The notes: a model not told the origin generated them from the letters alone. DNA of 64,000 nucleotides from Burkholderiales bacterium (GCA_015075645.1 JABTUF010000002.1:372001-436000); one strand, 5' to 3'; shown: positions 34,823 through 44,526, counted from the stretch's first letter. Numbers and translations: made by a program.

Positions 34823-36082
34823 CTATGCGGCCAGGGCAAAGCGAACCCGGACGAGGAGCGCCGCCGCCACCACGAACATCGCCGCCGCCGCGCCGGCGAG
34901 CGAGGCGTGGATGCCGACCGCCGCGCCTGCCACGCCGACGGAGATGCCGCTGAACGTGCGCATCCCGAGCGACGCCGTGTTGTAGAGGCCGATCACCCGG
35001 CCGCGCGCGGCGAGCGGCGCGTGGATCTGGACCAGCGCCTGCGCCATGCTGGCGAACGCGAGCTCGAAGAACCCGGCCACGAAGAGCGCCGCCACGGCGA
35101 AGGTGAAGTGCGTCGCCAGCGCGAACGCGGCGAGCGAACCGCACCAGGCGATCGCCAGCACCAGCGCGGTCGCAGGTCCCATGCGCAAGAGCGAGCCGCT
35201 CTCCAGCACGACGCCGGCGACGAGCGCTCCGGCGGCGTCCGCCGCGAGCAGCATGCTGTAGCGCCATCCCGCGTCGCCCTGCCCGAGGTCGTGCGCGAAC
35301 TCCGGCATCTGCGCCTGGTAGCTGTTGCCGACGAGGAACGACGCGGCCGCGGCGAGCAGGATCATCGGGACGAGAACGCGGTGGCCGCGGATCTCCCGGA
35401 TCGTCAGCACGATGTCCGCGAAACCGCGCACCGCGCGCGGCGGCGCGGAAGGCTCCTTGCGAAAGCGCGGGCCGTAGCGCGCACGGGCGAGCCACACGAT
35501 CGCCGGCAGGTAGAAGAGCGCGTTGACGAAGATGCCGTTGGCCGGTCCGAGCGCGAGCATCAGGACGCCGCCGATCGCGGGGCCCACCAGGAAGCCCAGG
35601 TAGCGCGCCGTCGCGTTCAAGCGCACCGCGCTCGGCAGCTCGTCGCGCGAGACGATGTCGTAGAGCAGGAGCTGGCTCGCCGTCTGCCAGAACACGCCCG
35701 CTGCGCCGTGGAGCACGAGGAGCAGCACCGCGTGCCACAGTTCGAGCGTGTCGGTCGCGAAAAACCAGCCCCAACCCACCGACGCCGCGATGAACATGAC
35801 CATGCCGAGCTGGATCATCCGGCGCGGGTCGACGCGCTCGGCGATCGCCCCCACCGGCACCGAGAACAGCAGGTACGGCGCCCAGTGCGAGATCACCGCG
35901 AAGCCGCCGAGCGCCGGGGATTGGAACTTCTGGAAGATCACCCAGTAGCTGATGACGTGCTCGACGTTGTCCGCCATCATCGCCAGCGCGTAGGTGCCGA
36001 CGAAGGCGCGAAACCCGGGGTGGCGCAGCGCCGCGAACGAACGCGACGCGCCCGCCGCCTGCCCGGTCGTGCCCGAGGTCAT
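34823..36082 (-). CDS. MFS transporter (MFS_3/EntS-like)
   Basis: A 419-residue major facilitator with about 12 transmembrane helices. The N-terminal FAALRHPGFRAFVGTYALAMMADN and the loop AERVDPRRMIQLG (MFS motif A region) match the MFS_3 branch that includes enterobactin exporter EntS and macrolide exporters. It is more likely an efflux pump than an importer. The position of the start (MTSGTTGQAAG) leaves a short cytoplasmic tail. It is followed on the same strand by nothing closely linked; the upstream pirin gene is 109 bases away and could be in the same transcript. Confidence 0.88.
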   Translation of the reverse strand: MTSGTTGQAAGASRSFAALRHPGFRAFVGTYALAMMADNVEHVISYWVIFQKFQSPALGGFAVISHWAPYLLFSVPVGAIAERVDPRRMIQLGMVMFIAASVGWGWFFATDTLELWHAVLLLVLHGAAGVFWQTASQLLLYDIVSRDELPSAVRLNATARYLGFLVGPAIGGVLMLALGPANGIFVNALFYLPAIVWLARARYGPRFRKEPSAPPRAVRGFADIVLTIREIRGHRVLVPMILLAAAASFLVGNSYQAQMPEFAHDLGQGDAGWRYSMLLAADAAGALVAGVVLESGSLLRMGPATALVLAIAWCGSLAAFALATHFTFAVAALFVAGFFELAFASMAQALVQIHAPLAARGRVIGLYNTASLGMRTFSGISVGVAGAAVGIHASLAGAAAAMFVVAAALLVRVRFALAA

Positions 36083-36191
36083 CGTGCGGCGGAACGGAAC
36101 GGAGACGGATGCCGCGGCGTGACTGGCGCGGCGCGATGCGCGCAGCGCCCCGGGCCGCCGACCGCCGGGCGGCCCTTCGCCGGCGCTGCCG

Positions 36192-37067
36192 TCACGACCC
36201 GAACTTCCCCGCCTGGAAGTCGTTGACCGCCGCGATGATCTCGTCCCTCGTGTTCATCACGAAGGGGCCGTACTGCGCGATCGGCTCGTGCAGCGGCTTG
36301 CCTGCCACGAGGATCGCGCGCGAGGCCGCGACCGCCCGGAACTGCACGCCGTCGCTGCCCGCGTCGTTCGCGAAGATCGCCATCCGCTCGGAGGGCACGT
36401 CCGCGCCGAGCACCTGCAGCGCGCCGCGGTAGACGTAGACGAAGGCGTTGTGCGTGGACGGCAGCGACTGCGCGAACACCGCGCCCGCCGGCAGGTCGAG
36501 GTCGAGGTACAGCGGTTCGGTCACCTCGCGCGTCATCGCGCCGGCGACGCCGTGGCTCGCGCCTGCGATGACCCGCACCGTCACGCCTTCCTCCGTGGTG
36601 AACGCGGGAATCTCGTCCTTCGCGATGTCGCGGTACCACGGCGCGCGCATCTTGTCCTTCGCCGGCAGGTTCAACCACAACTGGAAGCCCTCCAGCCGGC
36701 CGCGCTCCTGCTCGGGCAGTTCGGAATGCACGATGCCGCGCCCCGCGGTCATCCACTGCACGCCCCCCTCGGAGAGCAGGCCCTCGTGGCCCGCGTTGTC
36801 GCGGTGGCGCATCCGGCCGGCGAGCATCGTGGTGATCGTCTCGAAGCCTCGGTGCGGGTGGTCGGGAAAACCGGCGACGTAATCGTCCGGGTTGTCGGTC
36901 CCGAACGCGTCGAGCAGCAGGAACGGGTCGAGGCGCCGCTGCAGCGGCTGCGCGAGCACGCGCGTGAGCTTCACGCCCGCGCCGTCGCTCGTCGCCTGGC
37001 CGGCGACGATGCGCTCGACCGCGCGCGGGACCGCGACGGATTCAGGCTCGATCGGGTGCGTCTTCAT
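36192..37067 (-). CDS. Pirin family protein
   Basis: A 291-residue bicupin. The metal-binding PHPHRGFETIT-type motif appears as FPDHPHRGFETIT (residues about 67-79) followed by GWMTAG-like QWMTAGRGIVHSE, giving the three His and one Glu ligands. Pirins in bacteria bind Fe or Ni; some are quercetin 2,3-dioxygenases and others act as redox-sensitive regulators of metabolism. The start 37067 begins the conserved domain; upstream in-frame sequence is rich in Arg and not typical. Confidence 0.9.
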   Translation of the reverse strand: MKTHPIEPESVAVPRAVERIVAGQATSDGAGVKLTRVLAQPLQRRLDPFLLLDAFGTDNPDDYVAGFPDHPHRGFETITTMLAGRMRHRDNAGHEGLLSEGGVQWMTAGRGIVHSELPEQERGRLEGFQLWLNLPAKDKMRAPWYRDIAKDEIPAFTTEEGVTVRVIAGASHGVAGAMTREVTEPLYLDLDLPAGAVFAQSLPSTHNAFVYVYRGALQVLGADVPSERMAIFANDAGSDGVQFRAVAASRAILVAGKPLHEPIAQYGPFVMNTRDEIIAAVNDFQAGKFGS

Positions 37068-37249
37068 GGCGTCGTTCGCGAGCGAAAGACTATCACGACC
37101 GCACCAACGCCGGCCGATGCCTCCGCCCCGCTCGATCAACGCATCGCGCCCCCGAAACCCCACCGCACGCATGGACAAGCGGCGGCGGCGTGCGAAGAGC
37201 GCGCGCCGGAGCCGGAGCATTCACCCGTCGCGCGGTCGGCCCGCCGTCG

Positions 37250-37768
37250 CTACTTGCACTTGCCGGCGCGGAACTCGTCCAGCTTGCAGAACCGCACGTC
37301 CCGCTCGCCCGCGTCGCAGGCCTTGCGCGCGCGGACGCCCTCAGGCGATCGCGTCGCGGCCCCGCCCGCGGCGATCGGCGCCACCGTCTTGATGAGTTCC
37401 GCGACCGCCTTGATCTCGTCCGCGCCGGAGGGCTCGGTGTTGAGCGTGACCTCGGACAGGTTGCCCGACGCGTTGAACTTGACGACGAATCCGGTCTTGG
37501 TGAACGGCATCGCCTCGACGTTCAGGTAGTGCCGGTCGCCGGTCGGCAGGAGCACCGTCTCGAAGAACTGCGCATCGTCGCAGCCCGCGTCGTCGGCCTT
37601 CGCCGAGCGGTCGTGCCAGCCGGTCTTCACGTAGACCTCCGGCACGCTGAACGGCAGGCCCTTCTCCGGTTCGACGGAGCCCTCCCGGTAGACCGACAGC
37701 CGCGACGCGCAGCCGCCGAGGATCGCCGGTGCGAGGACCGCGAGTGCAAGGGCCGCGCAGGTTCTCAT
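37250..37768 (-). CDS. Hypothetical lipoprotein
   Basis: A 172-residue protein with a lipoprotein signal ending in LGGC at residues 17-20. Cysteines at the C-terminus (RKACDAGERDVRFC near the end) and one pair in the middle (AGCDDAQFF) suggest a disulfide-bonded periplasmic domain. The mature part begins ASRLSVYREG. Family not recognised. It lies 22 bases after the stop of the clostripain-type gene on the same strand and may be co-transcribed with it. Confidence 0.75.
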   Translation of the reverse strand: MRTCAALALAVLAPAILGGCASRLSVYREGSVEPEKGLPFSVPEVYVKTGWHDRSAKADDAGCDDAQFFETVLLPTGDRHYLNVEAMPFTKTGFVVKFNASGNLSEVTLNTEPSGADEIKAVAELIKTVAPIAAGGAATRSPEGVRARKACDAGERDVRFCKLDEFRAGKCK

Positions 37769-37790
37769 CGTGCCTCCGTCGTCATCGGCG

Positions 37791-39086
37791 TCAGGCGCCC
37801 AGCGCCCGGTGGTAGGTGTCGAGGAAGGCGTCCCACCCGCCCTGCTTCGCGAAGTCGAGCTTCGCGTAGAGCGGCGAGACGCGCGCCTCGGGGAAATGGA
37901 TCGACAGCCCGGTGGAATTCGCGACCGAGGCGCCCTTCGATCCCGATGCGATCACGGCGCCCTCGACCGCGGCGCGCACGATGCCGCAGGCGTCCGCGAC
38001 GGCGACGCCCGTGTCCTGCGCCTCGAGACGCTCGCACAGGTGCGCGAGGTCGACGTAGTCCTTCGTGTCGTAGTGCTGCGTCGAGCGCCGCGCCCGCACG
38101 ATCGCGACGAGCGTCGCGGGATGCGCGCAGCCCGCGGAGAGCGCGCGGGCGAGCCCGTCCACCGCGTGGCGCAGGTCGGACATGCGCGAGAGGTCGAGCG
38201 CGGACTGGGTGACGACGTCGCGCGCGCGGTACGACGCGAGGTAGGCCTCGACGATCGCCGCACCCAGCTCACGCGCGGTCATCGACGGCTTCGCCGCGAG
38301 TCTCGCGAGGATCGCGGCGTAGGGCCACCCGTCCCCGGGCTCGAGTTCCTCGGAGCCGACCTGCACGTCGACCGCGCCGCGCACCTGGTAGGCGACCTCG
38401 ACCATCGCCATCAGGCAGGCATCCATGCCGAGGACGTCGATGCGCCGCCCGAGCTTCGCCTTCACCTTCGCGACGACGCGCTTCAGTTCCAGGCTGTCGA
38501 GGAAGTCGCGCGCGCTGTCGTCGAACAGGATCGCACGCGCGTCGGCCGCCTTCGCGACGCTGGTCGCGAAGACCGTGCGCCGCCAACGGCCACCGGCACG
38601 CGCGATGTCGGCGGCGAGCACCCGGCCCGCACGCCTCGATCGGTCCGGCGTCGATCCGGATCCACGCCGTCGGAGCGCCTCGCGGTAGAGGTCGGTGTCG
38701 TCCCAGCCTGCGCCGTGGTTCCACAGCACGACGAGCGTGCGCTCGGAGGGGAAGGTTCCGGCGCCCCACAGCAGGAAATCCTCGAGGACCGCGGGATCGC
38801 CGGTGTTGGTTTCGCCGAGCGAGCCGACGCGATCCTGCGCGAGCGTCGTCCCGTTGCGCAGGTGGTAGCGATGGGTTCGGCCGGTCTCGCCCGCACGGTC
38901 GAACTGCGCGACGACGTCGACGTCGTCGGTGGACCCGACCGACTTCATCTCGTCCAGGTCATCCGCCCCCGCGGCGTCGAGGTCGTTGTCGCCGCCGAGG
39001 TAGACGAGGACCGTCCACGCCTTCTTCGACCCTCGCGCACGCGCGCGGCCGGGCGCGGAGTCTCTCGTCGTGCGGCTGGCGGTCAT
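37791..39086 (-). CDS. Clostripain-related (C11) cysteine peptidase
   Basis: A 431-residue caspase-fold (clan CD) peptidase. It starts with WTVLVYLGGDNDLD, the hallmark of C11 proteins. The catalytic His is H124 in VLWNHGAGW, and the Cys is C224 in DVLGMDACLMAMVEVAYQ. Such enzymes cleave after Arg or Lys and are usually secreted. No signal peptide is visible here: the N-terminus is Arg/Ser-rich and hydrophilic, so it may act inside the cell. ATG 39086 is preceded by GGGGAGG. The lipoprotein gene follows after 22 bases. Substrate unknown. Confidence 0.88.
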   Translation of the reverse strand: MTASRTTRDSAPGRARARGSKKAWTVLVYLGGDNDLDAAGADDLDEMKSVGSTDDVDVVAQFDRAGETGRTHRYHLRNGTTLAQDRVGSLGETNTGDPAVLEDFLLWGAGTFPSERTLVVLWNHGAGWDDTDLYREALRRRGSGSTPDRSRRAGRVLAADIARAGGRWRRTVFATSVAKAADARAILFDDSARDFLDSLELKRVVAKVKAKLGRRIDVLGMDACLMAMVEVAYQVRGAVDVQVGSEELEPGDGWPYAAILARLAAKPSMTARELGAAIVEAYLASYRARDVVTQSALDLSRMSDLRHAVDGLARALSAGCAHPATLVAIVRARRSTQHYDTKDYVDLAHLCERLEAQDTGVAVADACGIVRAAVEGAVIASGSKGASVANSTGLSIHFPEARVSPLYAKLDFAKQGGWDAFLDTYHRALGA

Positions 39087-39284
39087 CGTGCCTCCCCTGT
39101 GCGCGCGGCCAGCGCGACCTCGCGCCGTTCGAAGGCGGCGCGTACTGTACTGCACAACATGTACGACGGTAGGCGCCCGGCCCGGGGAAGTCAAGGGCGC
39201 GCCGACACGCGGACGAGGTTCAAGGAGCCCGCGTATCGCGACGCTCATGCATGTGGCGCATGGGTATGGCCTCCGCGAATTCGC

Positions 39285-40757
39285 TCAGCGCATCTCCTCC
39301 CAGGCGAAACCCTCGCGCGCAACGAGCGCGTTCGCCGCCTCCGGGCCCATCGTGCCCGCGGCATAGCGTTGCGGGCCGCGCGCCGCCGCGTCCTCGCGCG
39401 CCCAGGCAACGAGCACGGGCTCGACCCAGCGCCACGCCTCCTCCTGCTCGTCGCTGCGCACGAACAGGTTGCGCCGACCGGCGATCGCGTCGAGCAGCAG
39501 GCGCTCGTAGGCGCCGACGCGCGCCTGGCCGAACGCCTTGTCGAAGTCGAGGTCGAGGAACACCGGGGCGAGTTCCTCGCCCACCGACGAGCCCCTGGCC
39601 GCCGAAAGGTGCAGCTCGAGCCCGTCGTCGGGCTGCAGCTTGATCACGAGTTTGTTGGGACGATTCTCGCCGGGGAAGATCGCGTGCGGCGTCGGGCGGA
39701 ACGCCACGACGATCTCGGCGCTGCGCGCGGCGAGCCGCTTGCCGGTGCGCAGGAAGAACGGCACCCCGGCCCAGCGCCAGTTCCGCACCTCGGCCCGAAG
39801 CGCGACGAAGGTCTCGGTGCGGCTCTCGCGTGGCACCATGCGTTCGTCCGTGTAGCCCGGCACGCGGACGCCGTCGACGACGCCCGCACCGTACTGTCCC
39901 CGCACGACATCGCGCACTGCGGATGCCTCGTCGAACGGCGCGAGCGCGCGCAGCACCTCGAGCTTCCTCGCGTGGAGATCGTCGGGCGTGAGCCGCGACG
40001 GAGGCTCCATCGCGATCATCGACAGCAGTTGCAGCGCGTGGTTCTGGATCATGTCGCGCAACGCGCCGGCGCCGTCGTAGAAGTCGCCGCGCGTGCCGAC
40101 GCCGATCGACTCGGCGATCGTGATCTGGACGTTGGCGACGCACTCGCGCCGCCACAGCGGCTCGAACAGGACGTTGCCGAAGCGCAGCGCGAGGAGGTTC
40201 TGCACCGCGGGCTTGCCGAGATAGTGGTCGATGCGCAGCGCCTGCGCCTCGTCGAACACGCTGCCCACGACCCGGTTGATCGCGCGCGCGCTCGCGAGGT
40301 CGTGGCCGAGCGGCTTCTCGAGCACCACGCGCGCGTTCGGGCCGTTCAGTCCGGCGCGGCCGACTTCGCCGCAGACGATCGGGAACAGGTGCGGACCGGT
40401 CGCGAGGTAGAACACGACCGCGTCCGCGGCCCCGCCGCGCCCGGCCGTACCGGACGCGAGCCACGCCGCGAGCCGCGCGTAGTCGCCGGGCCGCGCGAGG
40501 TCGAGTTCGAGGAAATGGACGAGGGCGGCGAAGCGCTCGAACTCGCCGTCGACCGGGCGCTTGCCCTCGTCGACGTCGCGGAAGCGTTCCCACAGCCACC
40601 GGCGGTAGTCGTCGTCGCGCCACGCGCTGCGCCCGACGGCGAGGATCCGCCCGCCCGGGGGCAGCGTGCCGTGCCGGTGCGCCTGGAAGAGCGCCGGCAT
40701 GAGCTTCCGCCACGCGAGATCGCCGGTGCCGCCGAAGAGGACGAGATCGAAGGACAT
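39285..40757 (-). CDS. zwf: Glucose-6-phosphate dehydrogenase
   Basis: A 490-residue enzyme that oxidises glucose 6-phosphate to 6-phosphogluconolactone, the entry to the pentose phosphate and Entner-Doudoroff routes. The N-terminal Rossmann motif is LVLFGGTGDLAWRKLMPAL, the catalytic signature is RIDHYLGKP near residue 170, and EKPLGHDL provides the conserved substrate-site Lys. The length matches bacterial Zwf. No pgl or edd is adjacent. The start at 40757 is favoured because it begins exactly at the cofactor-binding strand; longer forms add an Arg-rich stretch. Confidence 0.95.
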   Translation of the reverse strand: MSFDLVLFGGTGDLAWRKLMPALFQAHRHGTLPPGGRILAVGRSAWRDDDYRRWLWERFRDVDEGKRPVDGEFERFAALVHFLELDLARPGDYARLAAWLASGTAGRGGAADAVVFYLATGPHLFPIVCGEVGRAGLNGPNARVVLEKPLGHDLASARAINRVVGSVFDEAQALRIDHYLGKPAVQNLLALRFGNVLFEPLWRRECVANVQITIAESIGVGTRGDFYDGAGALRDMIQNHALQLLSMIAMEPPSRLTPDDLHARKLEVLRALAPFDEASAVRDVVRGQYGAGVVDGVRVPGYTDERMVPRESRTETFVALRAEVRNWRWAGVPFFLRTGKRLAARSAEIVVAFRPTPHAIFPGENRPNKLVIKLQPDDGLELHLSAARGSSVGEELAPVFLDLDFDKAFGQARVGAYERLLLDAIAGRRNLFVRSDEQEEAWRWVEPVLVAWAREDAAARGPQRYAAGTMGPEAANALVAREGFAWEEMR

Positions 40758-40874
40758 GACGCCCGGACCCGCCATGAGCCAGCGGGTCCGGGAGCGCGCA
40801 TTCTTCCACACGCAGGCGCGTTCGCGCCTCCGGCCGGCTCGGCGCCGGTTGGCAGCGTCCCGTCGCGCGGGGCG

Positions 40875-41444
40875 TCAGAGCGCGACTTCGATCACGGCGC
40901 GCCGGTCCTTTTCGAGGCAGTCGACGAGCTTCGCGTTCTTCGCGTCCTCGGCCCCGAGGTCCTTGCAGGTGTCGCCGGTGACCGGCTCGCTCTCGCCCTT
41001 CGCCTCGACACGGCTGCGCTTCGCGTCCACGCCTTTCGAGGTGAGGTAGGCCACGGCGGCTTCGGCGCGCTTCTTCGACAGCGCGTCGTTGTGCGGAGCC
41101 TCGCCGATCCGGTCGGCGTAGCCCTTCACGACCACGCTCGTGTAGTCGCGCGCCTGGAGCTTCGCGACGAACGCGTCGAGCGCGGCCGCGTCGTCGGGAC
41201 GAAGCGCCGAACGGTCGAACGCGAAGTACACGGTCGCCCTCGGCGGTGGCTCGACCACCGGCGCCGGTGCAGGCGCAGGAGGCGGAGCTTCAGCGCTCGC
41301 CGGCGGCGCGGCGGGCGCTGTCGAGGCGACCGGGGCCTTCGAAGCGTCCGCCACCGGGGGCGGCGGCGCCTTGTCGCGCGGCCAGAACCACCAGAGCAAC
41401 GCCAGCAGCACCGCGACGGCAATGGCGACAGGCAGTGGCTTCAT
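40875..41444 (-). CDS. OmpA family membrane-anchored protein
   Basis: A 189-residue protein with one N-terminal transmembrane helix (PLPVAIAVAVLLALLWWFW), a Pro/Ala-rich linker (residues about 25-70) and a C-terminal OmpA-like peptidoglycan-binding domain: VYFAFDRSALRPDDAAALD, VVKGYADRIGEAPHNDALSKKRAEAAV and the end RRAVIEVAL. The helix has no Cys lipobox, so it is likely an inner-membrane protein spanning the periplasm to the cell wall. The domain contains two extra Cys (DTCKDLG, LVDCLEKD) that may form a disulfide. Confidence 0.88.
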   Translation of the reverse strand: MKPLPVAIAVAVLLALLWWFWPRDKAPPPPVADASKAPVASTAPAAPPASAEAPPPAPAPAPVVEPPPRATVYFAFDRSALRPDDAAALDAFVAKLQARDYTSVVVKGYADRIGEAPHNDALSKKRAEAAVAYLTSKGVDAKRSRVEAKGESEPVTGDTCKDLGAEDAKNAKLVDCLEKDRRAVIEVAL

Positions 41445-42000
41445 GCGATCCTCCCGATCGAACGTCGGACGGCAAGCGCTCGCACGCGGCGAGCAGGATC
41501 AGGTGCGCCGAGGCCGCACGCAGCCGAGGGCGGCATCCTCCGTGCGCGAGTCTGAACCGACCGGCGCCCGACGTCCACGCATGATTGCGCCCGCCCGCGG
41601 GTGAGGATCCCAGGTGCCGGAAGCAGGCGCTCGATGGCCCGGGTCAGGAGTCTGGCCGGGGTTCCTGCCGCGCGAGCCGCCCGAGCAAGGTGCGGATCAG
41701 CCCCGCGCCGCCGATCGTCGCGCCGAGCGCCGTCACGACCAGCATCGCGACGAACGCGACCTCCGCGCTGCCGAAGCCCGCGAGGTACGCCGCTCCGCCG
41801 TCGGCGGACAGGGTCGGGGACGCCGTCGTGCAACACCAGGCGGAGAGGGTGGTGCCGGTCGATCCGCGGCGGTCCCGAGCGGCCCCTCCCCCGGGCCGGG
41901 GAGCACGCAGCACCCGGGCAGGCACCGGCGGTCTCAACCCCCGGGAGACCGCGCATGCGTTACAGCCCGAGTACGCCAGGCATTCGAGAGGCGAGGATCG
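41445..42000. other. 556-base spacer upstream of the META-domain gene
   Basis: No confident gene. One minus-strand frame (about 41925 down to 41644, possible GTG starts) ends in a single hydrophobic helix followed by an Arg-rich tail (VAFVAMLVVTALGATIGG, then a short basic end) and could be a small membrane protein. It lacks a ribosome-binding site and a family match, so I do not call it. Confidence 0.4.
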
Positions 42001-42456
42001 ATGAAACGCACACTGTTCACGCCCTCGGCCATGGGGGTCGGCCCGATCGTCGTGGCACTCGCAGCGGCCGTGCTGCTCGCCGTCGCCGTCGTGTCGCAGA
42101 TGACGTCGGCGAGCCCCCCGTTCCACGGCACGCGGTGGACGCTCGTGCAACTCGGCAGCGAACCGGTCACGGTCGCGCCCGCGCGTACGCCTTCGATCAG
42201 GTTCGGAGGGGACCGCGTCGCCGGCTTCGACGGCTGCACGACGTTCTTCATGGAGGGCAGCACCGACCCCAACAACATGCGGTTCGACCCGGCGAAGGGG
42301 GCGCTCGCGCCGGTCCCCTGCCCACCGGACTTCATGCTTGCCGGCGCGCTCCACGTGGCGCTCCTTCATGCGGTGCGCGCGACGGTCGACGGCGATCGCA
42401 TGACGCTCCACGCCGCCGACGGGCGGGTGCTCGCGACCTTTCGCGCGGAGCGATAG
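42001..42456 (+). CDS. META (HslJ-like) domain protein
   Basis: A 151-residue exported or membrane-anchored protein with one N-terminal helix (residues about 12-35) and a META/HslJ fold: GTRWTLVQLGSEPV, then FDGCTTFFMEGSTD where the usual GxxGCNxxxG appears, then CPPDFM. The Cys pair (DGCTTF, VPCPPD) probably forms a disulfide. HslJ-type proteins are associated with heat or antibiotic stress. It has a GAGGATCG ribosome-binding region. It is convergent with the histidine kinase gene, 25 bases away. Confidence 0.78.
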   Translation: MKRTLFTPSAMGVGPIVVALAAAVLLAVAVVSQMTSASPPFHGTRWTLVQLGSEPVTVAPARTPSIRFGGDRVAGFDGCTTFFMEGSTDPNNMRFDPAKGALAPVPCPPDFMLAGALHVALLHAVRATVDGDRMTLHAADGRVLATFRAER

Positions 42457-42481
42457 GCCGGCCCCGGCGAGCGGGGCGCGT

Positions 42482-43867
42482 TCAACGTACGGCCGGCAGG
42501 TCGAGCACCACCCGCGCGCCGCCGAGAGGCGAGTCCTCGAACCGGACCTCGCCGCCGTAGAGGCGGGCCAGTTCGTCGACGATGGCGAGGCCGAGCCCCG
42601 AACCTTCCACCCGCTCATCGGCCCGGACACCTCGGCGCATGAGGTTCGCCCGCGCTTCGCGCGCGATGCCCGGGCCGTCGTCGTCGATCGCGATGGTCAA
42701 CCTGCCACCGTCGCCACCGGCTGAGAGCGCTACGCGATGCCGCGCCCACTTGCACGCGTTGTCGACGAGGTTGCCGAGCAGCTCCTGCAAATCCTGCTCC
42801 TCGCCGCGGAAGGCGAGCGCGCCGTCGATCGGCTGGACGTCGATCTCGAGCCGGCGATCGGCGTGGATGCGCTCGATCGCGCGCACGAGACCGTCCACGA
42901 CCGGGGCGACCGGTGTCCGGGCTCCAGGGACGCGCGTTGCCGCAGCGCTGCGCGCACGCTTCAGGTGGTAGTCGACCTGGCGGCGCGCGACCTCCACCTG
43001 ATCGCCGACCAGCCTTGCGAACTCGCCGCCGCGCTGCGCATGCGCGGCGTTCGCGAGCACGCTCAACGGCGTCTTCAGCGCGTGGGCCAGATTGCCGGCG
43101 AGCGTGCGTGCACGAACGACGATCTCGGCGTTCTGCCCGAGCACGGCGTTGAACTCGTCGACGAGCGGCGTGACTTCGGAGGGGAACGAGCCCTCCATCC
43201 GGGTCGCCTTGCCTTCCCGCACGGCGCCGAGCGCACGCTGCAGCCGGGCGAGCGGCGCGAGGCCGACGACCACCTGCATGACCGCGGCAACGACGAGGCC
43301 GATCGCAAGCAGCGCGAGTGCAGCCCAGAGCATCCCTCGAAACCGCTGCACCGGCTCGGTCATCGCGCGCTCGTCGGCGGCGACCATCAGCCGGAACGTG
43401 AGCCCCGGTCGGTCCGCCGGATGGATCGTGCGTTCGATCACCTGGAGCGTCGCGCCGGCCGGACCGCGCCCGCTATGCAGATGCACCTGCCCGTCCAGCC
43501 CCGTACCGGTCGGCACCTCGAGCACGGCGTCCCAGAGCGATCGTGAGCGCAGGACGCCGATCGCAGCGGGTCCGGCGGGGCCCGCGGCCCGGTCCACCTG
43601 CCAGTAGAGTCCGGAATACGGTCGCGCGAGGCGCGGGTCGCTCAGCGGCGTCGAGAGCTCCGGCGCGTCGGCTTCGTCGAGCACCAGATTGGCGGTGAGC
43701 TGGTCGAGGTGGGTGCGCAACTCGGCGTGGAACCGGGCCTCGACATGGTCGCGTACGAGCGTCCCCAGGCCCCAACCCGCGATCGCGATCGACGCTGCGA
43801 TCCACGCGAGCGTTCCCGCCAGCAGGCGGACGCGCAGCGACTCACGCATCCGGACGCGAACGCTCAT
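42482..43867 (-). CDS. Sensor histidine kinase (PhoQ/QseC-like)
   Basis: A 461-residue membrane kinase. Two transmembrane helices (about residues 14-36 and 177-203) enclose a periplasmic sensor of about 140 residues. A HAMP segment follows. The HisKA box has the phospho-acceptor H262 in NLAHALKTPLSVL, and the ATPase domain has LVDNACKWARH (N box), DDDGPGIA (G1) and GSGLGLAIVDEL (G2). It overlaps the response-regulator gene by ATGA. The neighbouring PepSY genes suggest a PhoPQ/QseBC-like system sensing periplasmic conditions. Confidence 0.92.
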   Translation of the reverse strand: MSVRVRMRESLRVRLLAGTLAWIAASIAIAGWGLGTLVRDHVEARFHAELRTHLDQLTANLVLDEADAPELSTPLSDPRLARPYSGLYWQVDRAAGPAGPAAIGVLRSRSLWDAVLEVPTGTGLDGQVHLHSGRGPAGATLQVIERTIHPADRPGLTFRLMVAADERAMTEPVQRFRGMLWAALALLAIGLVVAAVMQVVVGLAPLARLQRALGAVREGKATRMEGSFPSEVTPLVDEFNAVLGQNAEIVVRARTLAGNLAHALKTPLSVLANAAHAQRGGEFARLVGDQVEVARRQVDYHLKRARSAAATRVPGARTPVAPVVDGLVRAIERIHADRRLEIDVQPIDGALAFRGEEQDLQELLGNLVDNACKWARHRVALSAGGDGGRLTIAIDDDGPGIAREARANLMRRGVRADERVEGSGLGLAIVDELARLYGGEVRFEDSPLGGARVVLDLPAVR

Positions 43868-44526
43868 TCCCCGCAGGCGATGCGGTAGCCCATCCCGCGC
43901 ACGGTCTCGATGAGCTTCGCGGGCAGCTTCTTCCGCAGGCGCGCGATGAACACCTCGATCGTGTTGGAGTCGCGGTCGAAGTCCTGGGCGTAGATGTGCT
44001 CGATCAGGTCGCTGCGCGACACGACCTCGTTGCGGTGGTGCATCAGGTAGTCGAGCACCCGGAACTCGTGACCGGTGAGCGCGACGGCCTGCCCGTCGAC
44101 GCTGACCCGTCCGCTGCGCGTGTCGAGCACGACCGGGCCGCAGCGGAGTTCCGCCCGCGCGTGCCCGCCGGCCCGGCGGATCAGGGCCCGCACGCGTGCG
44201 AGCAATTCCTCCATGTGGAACGGCTTGGCCAGATAGTCGTCCGCCCCCGCGTCGATCCCCGCGACCTTGTCGTGCCAGTTGTCGCGCGCGGTGAGGATCA
44301 GGACGGGCATGCCGCGCCCGCACTCGCGCCACCGCTTGAGGACGGTGACGCCGTCGAGCCCCGGCAGTCCCAGATCGAGAATGACGGCATCGAACTCGCC
44401 GGTCTCTCCCGCGTGCAGCGCATCGACGCCGTTGTGCGTCACATCGACGGCGTAGGAGGCCTCCGACAGCGCGTGCGCCAACTGCGAAGCGAGCGTCGTT
44501 TCGTCTTCGACTACCAGAACCCGCAT
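43864..44526 (-). CDS. OmpR/PhoP-family response regulator
   Basis: A 220-residue two-domain regulator. The receiver domain has acidic residues VVEDE (8-10), phospho-acceptor D51 in AVILDLGLPG, and K in YLAKPFH. The winged-helix DNA-binding domain ends in NTIEVFIARLRKKL and IETVRGMGYRIA. It is partnered with the histidine kinase that overlaps its end. It lies 25 bases after a PepSY gene on the same strand, so all three are probably one operon. A candidate target is the perfect inverted repeat upstream of both PepSY genes. Confidence 0.94.
   Translation of the reverse strand: MRVLVVEDETTLASQLAHALSEASYAVDVTHNGVDALHAGETGEFDAVILDLGLPGLDGVTVLKRWRECGRGMPVLILTARDNWHDKVAGIDAGADDYLAKPFHMEELLARVRALIRRAGGHARAELRCGPVVLDTRSGRVSVDGQAVALTGHEFRVLDYLMHHRNEVVSRSDLIEHIYAQDFDRDSNTIEVFIARLRKKLPAKLIETVRGMGYRIACGE

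Noticed and set aside
41644..41925. Small minus-strand membrane-protein frame
   Set aside because: One hydrophobic helix looks protein-like, but there is no ribosome-binding site, only GTG candidates and no family match; noted in the spacer entry instead.
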